From Hanleya hanleyi (taxonomy: Eukaryota; Mollusca; Polyplacophora; Lepidopleurida; Hanleyidae), in assembly GCA_036873755.1 (NCBI GenBank), contig JAVTVY010045590.1, forward strand, positions 143,100-207,099: DNA of 64,000 nucleotides. The letters run 5' to 3'. The position numbers were made by a program, and so were the translations under genes. Of this stretch, positions 58,201 to 64,000 are shown piece by piece (within the stretch, counting starts at the first letter, position 1; each line of letters opens with the position of its first letter). The notes below the pieces were generated by a model. That model worked only from the letters and a program-made list of their open reading frames with translations, searched no databases and was not told the DNA's origin.

Positions 58201-61200
58201 GCAGTAATAAAATACACCTTAAGATTTATTTAATGATTTTTGTCCTATTTAATTAAAATAATTCTTGATCATTTGATTGATGTTATGTAAAGGAATCCTG
58301 ATTCGTATCTTACAGGCTTGTTTTGGAGCCTGGCACAGATGTGAATTCCCTCATCCAGATCTTCAAAATTTGCCAAAATTTTCAAAAAGTTCTATTTTCA
58401 ATACCTTTTATTTTGTATCCATGGACATGTAAACAGGAGTGCCTATATATAAACCTGTTGTAGAATGCGATTCTGCCAGGAAAATCAGGCAGTGTTGCTG
58501 GTAAATGGGAGGTGGTTGTCTGCTACAAGAATCCCTATTGGAATGGTAGCACAGTTGGTCGATGGTCCATTTCTTGAAGGGGGAGTGTTGTAAGACGCGA
58601 GTTTACCAGTTCATGTAGTACCTCATGATATATAGTGAGAATTCCTCTTTAATTTAATAGATAAAACATTGAAGTTGTAGGTGGGAGGTCAGTGGTTCAA
58701 ACCTCTGCCTGAAACATGGCCCAGGACAACAAACATAAGAACCTCTATTGATTGAACTGAATAATGTCAAGATTTCTATTATTACAGGGTCCTGGTACAG
58801 ATGAAAAGACCTTGATTGAGATATTCATGACGAGGACGAATGCTCAGATACAGGAATTGAGAGCTGTATATCCTGATGGTTGGTAAATTTAAACTTGAAG
58901 TCTTCTTCTGCGCAGAAAATGTGCCAAACTCCGTATCACGGGAATCTTCACAAACTAAAGATTGGCTGAATCTTCTTCCAGTTTTTTCAGTGAACCAATC
59001 AAAAGACTGGAATGTGCCTTTTCTGTATTAGCCCAATAATAATGGAACATATGCCACTGCACATCAGTCCAGCTTTTCTCCGCATTCTGTGGGTAAAATC
59101 TCTTTCCTTCCTATGCTTCAGGATGGGGTTATGTTTTTAACTGGTTATGACTGGCATATTTCCATCGTAAAGTTACAAAAATAGTCATTACAATAAGCAT
59201 TCTGGTCCTTTCTTTAATATGAGGATGGTATGGATCATCATTTATGCCAGTCTATGCCAAAAATATCTTCGCATACTGAAGCATGGGGAGAAATGGGATT
59301 TCATGATCCATCTTGACTGATTGCTTCCAGGATCTAGACCACTGCTCATTGTTATTGCATCAATGTGATAAAGGTGCATTACTTCTGAAAATATTAACTA
59401 ACTAATCAAGTGTTTCAAAGCTTGAACCTTTTTTCAATGGACAAAAACTTGTGTCCATTCCCCAGTCCTTCACCCCAAAACGATTCAGAATTTCTTAATA
59501 CAGTAAGACAGTTTTTTTTTTTTTTTTTCCTGTAAGCCCTGGATTTTCCACTGGGCATTTATTGCGTTATTAAGCCATGATTTACATAACCCCTTACATT
59601 ACCCACATGGCCAAGGGCTTACAGGGTTTCATCCAATAATCCCGAATAAGCAATACTTCCATATACAAATATATATATACACATATATATACACATACAC
59701 ACATACATATACACATATACATACATACACTCACGCACATATATACACACCCATATACATATACACATATATATACACACACATATATATATACGTTCAA
59801 ATATAAAAGGTAGATATTTACTCCCCACAAGAAACAGTAAACTGTAGCTCAATTATATATCCCAGAAGTAGCTCAGATAATATATCATTCGCATCGAATT
59901 TAAGTAAAAAATTACAGGAGATGAAGGATTTATTTCACATATTTCCTTATTATATCAATATGATGTATTTAGGTAGCTTGTAGATCGGCTAGGGGACCCC
60001 ACTTGGTTTGAAAGGCTGCGAGAGAGCCATTAGTTAAAGCAATATTTTTTTCCAAGTCTTTCGTCCGATAAATGGATTCGCGCACAGCCATGAAACTGGG
60101 GACTGTACCTCTACTTCTGGAACCGTACAGGCATGATTTTACAATTAAAAGTAAGTGGTTAACCAGAGCCGTTGTACCTACTTTCCCCAGCAACACGTCT
60201 CTGTGAGAGAGGTCCATTTCAGATGTAATATTTATCTCTACAGCCCAGGCCTGGAATTGAGTCCATATATGTCTGACACGGATACATGACCAAAATAAAT
60301 GTAAGATCGTTTCCCTATCATTATTGCAGAAACTGCATCTGTCCGATTCTGCCTTTCCCCATTTACTCAAGAGTGTATTAGTAACCAGGTAGTGAGACAG
60401 TTTTGATTGGCTTATCTGTCTGTCTTCATTGCTTGGTACAGTCTGACTATTTAGTTCTTATTTTGTGCATGTCTGTGAATCGGAAGCCATCTTGACAGGG
60501 AGTATTATAATGTACCTCCATTCTTCAGTGTATAATGTTATTTTATCTTCAGTGGCCAACCCTCACAGGAAGGCAGGAGAGAGTCTTATAGAGAAGGACA
60601 TTGAAGATGACACCAGTGGAGATTTCAAACGACTAGTCTATTCTGCCTGTCAGGTATAGGATCTTATAAAAGACATTTGTGTTACACCATAGGCATCGCC
60701 AGTGAGAGGTGTGTGGGGTGGGGGGGAGGGGTGTTCTTTGGGTGAGAAGACCTTTAATAGAGCCTAACACATTTGTTATTTTTCTGTGTTGGACAGCTCA
60801 TATCCAGGCCCTATATTAAGTAAACAAAAATTGAGTACCTCCAATGGTACATGCTCAGTCTCCTGCAGTAACACTATTATACAGGTGGAGCTGTTGGAAG
60901 GCCAACCATTGCCTAAGTCTCTAGATCTTTTGCATGTTTTAGGCAAGTTTTGCATCCTAACTTCCTCATTACTTCCATAAGTTGACAGGGACCCAAATGC
61001 AAAATTAACATTCTGGGGGAGAGATACAGTACAAGGCAGAAATAACTTGCTCATAAACGCGAGTGAAAAAAAACATTTTCGCGACTATAATTTATTAATC
61101 GCAGCCGGAAAACTCGCCTAAATCGCGCAAAAAAACAAAAGCATAATCGCGACTGAAACGCGTACGGTCGACGCGTTTCAGTCGAGATTATGCTTTTGTT

Positions 61201-64000
61201 TTTTTGCGCGATTTAGGCGAGTTTTCCGGCTGCGATTAATAAATTAAAGTCGCGAAAATCTTTTTTTTCACTCGCGTTTATGAGCAAGTTATTTCTGCCT
61301 TGTACTGTACTTTGTTACCATATTTTTCTGAAAATTTTGAAATTTATGTCATTAAAACAATTTTACTGGTTGCTGAGATACTGCACTTCGATGATTTTTG
61401 GGCCGGGTACAAATTTGGTATGCAAATGAGCTTTGATGATGTCATGAAGTCAACCAGAGATGATTAAATAGACAAATAATGGCATATTTTCTTTTCTAAA
61501 ATACATAGCATTCTGATTCTTTTGCATTCCATTAACACTGTGTTTACAATTCATTGGATGTCACTTTTGTGACTTAATTACCAATAGTTTCAGAAATGTG
61601 GCTACCATAGCAACCAGTAACCCACTGGTTTATTTCAGGAGCTTAAATAGTTGAAGTGACTTTTTTAATGAATATAAATCGCATAGACTGCATATTCAGT
61701 AATATATGGTCACAACCCACGCAATTTCCAAAATAAGGCCTTTAGTAATCTGTTGCTATGGTAACAATATTGCTGAATATAATTCAATCTAAAAAAACAA
61801 AAACAAAACTTGAATACTTTGCATTATGCTATAAAGAAGCAATATTATAAGTTTGAAAGAGATTTGACTCAAACATCTTTGAATATCCCGGCATATATTT
61901 AGCTCCTTATCTTGAGTTCACATGATGACATCACCAAATCTCATTTGCATAAACTCCTTGAATATCAGATTTAGATTTCATACTCCCAATATCTCTGTAA
62001 CTGTTTGGATTAAATACATGCAGTAAATGTCTTCTTGCTTAGAACCATGGGCACTTCTTCTGAAAGTGAACCTTAAAATATGACTGGTCATATGAACACC
62101 ATGAAGTCCTACATATTGTGACATGACAGCAAACAAAAGGTTGTTGCTGAATAGTGTAGTACTTGCTGGAGCCAGCAAATTTCATTATTGTATGAACAAA
62201 TAATTAATTAAATAATTCTCTTATAGTAATTTTGTCACTCTTCTCGCACAGGGAGATCGTTCAGAAATCTTGCTGGAGAGCCTGGAGAATTCTGTAGAGG
62301 AGACGATAGCCAATGGGAGGGGGACCGGACTCTACGAGGTTAACTACGAGAAGCTCTGTGATGGTGAGAAGGCCAAGCGGGATGCCACCAATCTGTTCAA
62401 AGCAGGCGAGGACCGTTGGGGTACGGACGAGTCCACCTTCACTCGTATCTTTGCTACCCGGGATTACTACCAACTGAGAGAAACCTGGAAACATTACACT
62501 AAGGTCAGATAATAGGAATCCCATTGCTGCCCATTTACAGAAATTGAAAACTGACATCACATTATTATGGTGTACCTTCCAACAGATTAACAGAGAAAAT
62601 ATATTTTAACATTAATTATCTCCCTTGTCTGAGGCGAGTTATCACCTGTAAACCTGTAAATGATTAACTCTGGAAATGAATGGGATACCTGTTACTTTAA
62701 TGGAGTTGCTGTATTCAGAGTGGTATGTTATATTTTGCTTTTCAGTTAACACAGCGTGACATTTTAAACTCTGTGGATCGTGAGACTTCAGGTGACTACA
62801 AAGATGGTCTCCGAGCTGTGGGTGAGTTCTAGTTGTTTTAATCATTTCTGTTCACTGTAAATAATGAAAATGTTACATTGACTTCAGAGCTGAAGCAGAT
62901 TTTCCATACAAGCTCTCTTGGAATAGACCGAAGCTCCAGATGGACCTATATTTATGCTACCTCCCCTCTAAATGGAGGGGAGTATATATGAAATTACTGA
63001 CTCCTTTTACTGCAAACTGGAGCAATTTTGGACGATTCTTCGATATTTTAGATAATTTGATGAAAATGCCCAGATGCATGAGAGTTTGATATAGCTGTGT
63101 GAGAGCGTGACACAGATGCCAAATGCATGAGTCTTACGCCGAATGTCTTTTCTTTCTTTTTTGTCTTGTAGTTATACGATTTAATGATAATTAATATGTG
63201 TTTGTGAAATTGTTTTGTATGTACTTGCCATTAGCCCTTGCGGTATTATTGTGCAATAAACTTGAAACTTGTGTGAGGGTTAATAGATCTGGTATCCTGT
63301 GATTTTGGCGGATTATCTCAGACCGTCGTGACAGTAAAAACAGAACAATAAAGGTTTGATTTTGCAGATTATAAAAATGTAGAAATGTGTTAATAGCCCA
63401 AATAAATTTTCAAGATCTATTTCATTGATACTTTCAGTCATGAATGTGCGTTGCCGACCTCGATACTTTGCCGAACGTCTACAGAAAGCGATGAAGGGCC
63501 TGGGGACAGATGACCGTTCACTCATCAGAATTATTGTATCTCGGTCAGAGGTAAAATTTCTTTGTCCATTTGCTCCATTCTCATGACATCAGATTGTACA
63601 CCTCCTTCTGTCATATAAACCCTGTCATTGCACTGAGGTTGAAAGCGTGGTGCACAGCTTGCGTGCATGACTCTTGGCCATTCAGCATCGTCTGCTTTTA
63701 AACAGAGTAGAGTGGGATCAGCAAGTCACAGCTAAGCAAGAAGTGCTGGGAAAGGGACCCCCATCCCTCCCCCCCCCCCACTCCAACCCCATACCAGCTC
63801 AGTTGTCATTCCGGTTTTCTTGATATCAGTCAATGCACTGCGCCATGGGGTGTCACCGTGCGAGAGGTTTGTAATTATGTTTGACCATGGTTGTGATAAA
63901 AATTGTGAGTGAACATGGTGAAAGTTGACCATGTTTCAACCATGGTTAACCATGGTGTCAAGCATCCTCACGAGCCAATATCAATCAGTGGTAGAATCAA
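44833..64000 (+). CDS. ANXA7/11-like: Annexin A7/A11-like gene 2, 14 coding exons, 3' end outside the window
   Basis: This is a calcium-dependent phospholipid-binding annexin, paralogous to gene 1. Exons: 44875-44889, 45217-45418, 47723-47823, 51935-52033, 53115-53144, 55215-55259, 56086-56329, 56976-57070, 57935-58048, 58788-58878, 60553-60653, 62252-62503, 62746-62821, 63438-63550. That gives 1578 nt and 526 residues in one frame with GT-AG junctions. Residues 1-150 are Gly/Pro/Tyr then Gln-rich, with poly-Pro and GYGGYGG motifs; an acidic exon follows. Calcium loops: GLGT at 244, GPGT at 316, RWGT at 434, GLGT at 509. Repeat 2 carries about seven extra residues. By analogy with gene 1 a final exon of about 126 nt lies beyond 64000. 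An extra in-phase exon in the large introns 47824-51934 or 53145-55214 is not excluded. Confidence 0.95.
44875..44889 (+). CDS. Gene 2 coding exon 1
   Basis: ATG opens MSYYQ, then donor GTATTT. It is preceded by acceptor CATTTCAG (ends 44832), so the 5' UTR is spliced. It has the same 15-nt, phase-0 layout as MAFYQ in gene 1. Confidence 0.85.
45217..45418 (+). CDS. Gene 2 exon 2, Gly/Pro/Tyr-rich
   Basis: This exon is 202 nt, ending in phase 1. It encodes [30 protein letters not shown] and [17 protein letters not shown]. It is nearly twice the 109-nt gene 1 exon. NAYNVNNY in gene 1 aligns with SAYNVNQY here. Confidence 0.92.
45503..45980 (+). mobile_element. Dispersed element in gene 2 intron 2
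   Basis: It is the uninterrupted relative of the split copy at 4628-6470. It begins near TAAACCAAGATGGCAAATCA and ends near TATCTGAGTTTACTGAGATT. There is no coding capacity and no clear inverted ends; the class is undetermined. Confidence 0.6.
47175..47446. mobile_element. Palindromic MITE rich in GGCATATGCC
   Basis: It starts TTAGGGCAT and ends with the complement ATGCCCTAA. Inside, the palindrome GGCATATGCC and near copies (GGCATATGCCATTCC, GCCATATGCCATCC) recur. Length 272 bp. A TA-type target site is plausible. Confidence 0.6.
47723..47823 (+). CDS. Gene 2 exon 3, Gln-rich
   Basis: This exon is 101 nt, phase 1 to 0. It encodes [14 protein letters not shown] and [14 protein letters not shown]. 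Donor GTATGA. Confidence 0.88.
48166..48995. mobile_element. Possible DNA element with an end hairpin
   Basis: TTCATTTCTAGACGATTTTT (from 48177) pairs with AAAAAGTCGTCTAGAAATGA (48213 on), a 22-bp stem. CTCATATAACAT (about 48252) is inverted at 48979 (ATGTTATATGAG), suggesting outer ends about 740 bp apart. No coding frame. Confidence 0.45.
49108..50740 (-). mobile_element. Pearl/Helentron-like element 3, different 157-bp core
   Basis: Reading from the left: hairpin AGCCCACCATC/GATGGTGGGCT (49108-49133), microsatellite of GTCC and GTCA units (49150-49220), then about ten 157-bp units to 50738. The order is the mirror image of elements 1 and 2, so it is inserted in the opposite orientation. 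Units contain TTGTTACCGCGATTTCTCAG, AATCCAATATGGCCACCAGG and CAGCCATCTTGGATTTCC. They share only the CCAATATGG...GGCAGCCATCTTGGATT portion with the other family. Copies decay steadily to the right. Confidence 0.7.
51935..52033 (+). CDS. Gene 2 exon 4, Met/Gln-rich, donor tandemly repeated
   Basis: This exon is 99 nt, phase 0. It encodes [18 protein letters not shown], then [12 protein letters not shown]. The natural donor is CAG/GTAGGG at 52034. The last 24 nt of the exon and about 18 nt of intron are repeated in tandem downstream, with further donors. Only the 52034 donor keeps frame with exon 5. Confidence 0.88.
52010..52330 (+). repeat. 42-bp minisatellite made of exon 4 end plus splice donor
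   Basis: Units (44, then 42 bp) consist of TGTCAACAACAAATGCAGCA plus GGTAGGGTTAAAATGTGTGCAC. GT dinucleotides at the exon/intron point recur at 52034, 52078, 52120, 52162, 52204 and 52288, with one lost (GCAG/ATAGG at 52246) and a further partial copy at 52308. The last two carry GTAAGG, closer to the donor consensus than the natural GTAGGG. Confidence 0.92.
52440..52975 (+). repeat. Dispersed degenerate copies of the exon-donor unit
   Basis: CAACAGGTAGGGTTAAAATG (about 52469), TACAGGTAGGGTTAAAAAAT (about 52806), TACAGGTAGGGTTAGAATG (about 52850) and CAGCAGGTAGGGTTAAAATA (about 52890) lie in the same intron, spaced by unique sequence. The unit thus spread beyond the tandem block or the block was once longer. 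Confidence 0.75.
53115..53144 (+). CDS. Gene 2 exon 5, 30-nt microexon
   Basis: TTTCAG precedes ten codons, [10 protein letters not shown], then GTGGGT. In-frame on both sides, so it could be skipped without loss of frame. It matches the end of gene 1 exon 4 (NVARQ) in composition and position. Confidence 0.7.
53259..53911. mobile_element. 653-bp foldback MITE with TTAA ends
   Basis: The ends TTAAAGTGATCGTAAA and TTTACGATCACTTTAA are perfect complements. The two arms, about 300 bp each, pair along their whole length (for example ATGGTATTCTATGGTGGTCT with its complement at 53770). The centre is near 53585. A TTAA or TA target is possible. Confidence 0.8.
54643..54893. repeat. Inverted-repeat pair, about 250 bp
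   Basis: TGGATGAGTTCCGGTC and GACCGGAACTCACCCA form a 12-bp perfect core (TGAGTTCCGGTC). The interior is non-coding. It is probably a decayed MITE. Confidence 0.45.
55215..55259 (+). CDS. Gene 2 exon 6, 45-nt acidic exon
   Basis: Fifteen codons, [15 protein letters not shown], between TTTGTAG and GTGAGT, phase 0. It aligns in position with the longer charged exon 5 of gene 1. Confidence 0.75.
56086..56329 (+). CDS. Gene 2 exon 7, linker into annexin repeat 1
   Basis: This exon is 244 nt, ending in phase 1. It encodes [35 protein letters not shown] and [11 protein letters not shown]. The split calcium loop matches gene 1. Confidence 0.95.
56976..57070 (+). CDS. Gene 2 exon 8, annexin repeat 1
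   Basis: This exon is 95 nt. It encodes [14 protein letters not shown] and ends KYKTAFGK. Same length and phase as gene 1 exon 7. Confidence 0.95.
57257..57818 (+). repeat. Tandem duplication inside gene 2 intron
   Basis: Segments 57257-57562 and 57593-57818 are about 90% identical (shared CAATTTCTATTCACTT, AAAACAGTGGTTCTGG, GTCTGTAGTGGCCATTAGCT). The first copy holds an extra 80 bp that includes the inverted end GGCCTGGTACACATGAGCC. Confidence 0.8.
57431..57887. mobile_element. Element with GGCCTGGTACAC inverted ends
   Basis: AGGCCTGGTACACATGAGCC (57431) and its counterpart GGGTTGCGTGTACCAGGCC (ending 57886) are inverted, each with CAAGGAAA/TTTCCTTG inside. It overlaps the tandem duplication. 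No target duplication is clear. Confidence 0.45.
57935..58048 (+). CDS. Gene 2 exon 9, end of repeat 1
   Basis: This exon is 114 nt. It encodes [17 protein letters not shown] and [13 protein letters not shown]. Donor GTAAGT. Confidence 0.95.
58540..58715 (+). repeat. Possible tRNA-derived SINE remnant
   Basis: TAGCACAGTTGGTCGATGG resembles a Pol III A box and GTGGTTCAAACCTC a B box, but they are about 140 bp apart, too far for a tRNA gene. It could be a tRNA-derived head split by an insertion. Low confidence. Confidence 0.25.
58788..58878 (+). CDS. Gene 2 exon 10, repeat 2 loop
   Basis: This exon is 91 nt. It encodes [20 protein letters not shown] and ends AVYPD. The donor GTTGGT is weak but preserves frame. 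Confidence 0.93.
59512..60394 (-). mobile_element. 5'-truncated LINE with target duplication
   Basis: AGACAGTTTT occurs at both ends (59506 and 60396). The plus-strand T run at 59512-59528 is the poly(A) tail of a minus-strand insertion. A 133-codon frame (59969-60370) encodes the zinc-binding C-terminal region found after the RT in L1/Tx1-type LINEs: [15 protein letters not shown], then [10 protein letters not shown] (pattern CxxC..HxxxxC). The rest of the element is absent, so it is a dead 3' fragment. Confidence 0.8.
59660..59795. repeat. TA/CA microsatellite
   Basis: Alternating ATATAC and ACAC units lie inside the 3' UTR of the LINE. The Cys/Tyr/Val-rich minus-strand frames here are products of the microsatellite. 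Confidence 0.9.
60553..60653 (+). CDS. Gene 2 exon 11, repeat 2 end
   Basis: This exon is 101 nt. It encodes [18 protein letters not shown] and then [16 protein letters not shown]. The insertion in repeat 2 lies exactly at this exon's start. Confidence 0.95.
61025..61309. mobile_element. Near-perfect 285-bp palindrome, CG-rich
   Basis: TACAGTACAAGGCAGAAAT and ATTTCTGCCTTGTACTGTA form the ends. Arms of about 135 bp match almost base for base up to a centre at about 61163 (ACGCGTACGGTCGACGCGT). TA at both borders fits a Tc1/mariner-type MITE. Contains many CGCG and TCGCG sites in an otherwise CpG-poor intron. Confidence 0.85.
62252..62503 (+). CDS. Gene 2 exon 12, linker and repeat 3
   Basis: This exon is 252 nt (gene 1: 255). 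It encodes [17 protein letters not shown], then [20 protein letters not shown]. The GC content is high for this gene. Confidence 0.95.
62746..62821 (+). CDS. Gene 2 exon 13, repeat 3 acidic cap
   Basis: This exon is 76 nt. It encodes [20 protein letters not shown]. Same length and phase as gene 1 exon 12. Confidence 0.95.
63438..63550 (+). CDS. Gene 2 exon 14, annexin repeat 4
   Basis: This exon is 113 nt. It encodes [20 protein letters not shown], then [17 protein letters not shown], and donor GTAAAA. The last exon is not in the window. Confidence 0.95.
63551..64000. other. Start of the last intron of gene 2
   Basis: It contains a C-run (63768-63777) and repeated ACCATGGTT/AACCATGG near 63890-63955. 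No exon is seen, so the final coding exon is beyond the window. Confidence 0.5.

Noticed and set aside
58540..58715. tRNA gene
   Set aside because: A- and B-box-like motifs are too far apart and no cloverleaf could be drawn; at most a SINE remnant.
59594..59852. Cys/Tyr/Val-rich minus-strand frames
   Set aside because: Translation of a TA/CA microsatellite within a LINE 3' UTR.

Overview
The window is eukaryotic DNA, most likely from a mollusc or another marine lophotrochozoan. The evidence is spliceosomal introns, a pair of multi-exon annexin genes, and a dense load of invertebrate-type mobile elements, including 157-bp-repeat elements like the bivalve 'pearl'/Helentron family. The species cannot be fixed from sequence alone. 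No rRNA, convincing tRNA, bacterial operon or CRISPR array was seen.

The host content is two annexin genes of the A7/A11 type (Gly/Pro/Tyr/Gln-rich tail plus four annexin repeats), arranged head to head. Gene 1 lies on the minus strand. It is complete: 14 coding exons from 43623 (ATG) down to 12764 (stop), 542 residues, joined in one frame by GT-AG junctions. Gene 2 lies on the plus strand. It starts at 44875 and has 14 coding exons (526 residues) before it runs off the right edge; by comparison with gene 1 one coding exon is missing. The two genes share a 15-nt first coding exon (MAFYQ / MSYYQ) and nearly all exon phases, and several core exon lengths are identical (95, 114, 91, 76, 113 nt). 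They are therefore tandem-inverted duplicates, diverging from a roughly 0.6-kb interval at 43644-44247 that probably holds a shared promoter.

Left flank (1-12.1 kb): no confident host gene. It contains a 2.75-kb foldback element (687-3435) with a 6-bp target duplication and two hAT-like insertions inside it, a second nested set at 4628-6470, degenerate tandem repeats (7.1-8.1 kb), a decayed non-LTR reverse transcriptase (9.1-9.9 kb), and a broken gene of the 'F54H12.2-like' family (10.0-10.8 kb).

Introns of gene 1 (12.9-43.6 kb): a Penelope-like element with direct terminal repeats (23408-27208) that is itself split by a 157-bp-repeat Helentron-like element; an inverted second copy (19559-20760); a 2.3-kb array of a 28-bp satellite; a second 157-bp-repeat element; a non-LTR retrotransposon with a 357-codon open frame (34980-36053); and a 32-bp minisatellite (41.0-43.3 kb).

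Introns of gene 2 (44.9-64 kb): several hairpin-forming MITEs, a third and different 157-bp-repeat element (49.1-50.7 kb), a truncated LINE with target duplication (59.5-60.4 kb), and a 42-bp minisatellite made of an exon end plus its own splice donor (52.0-52.3 kb). The last is the most unusual feature of the window.
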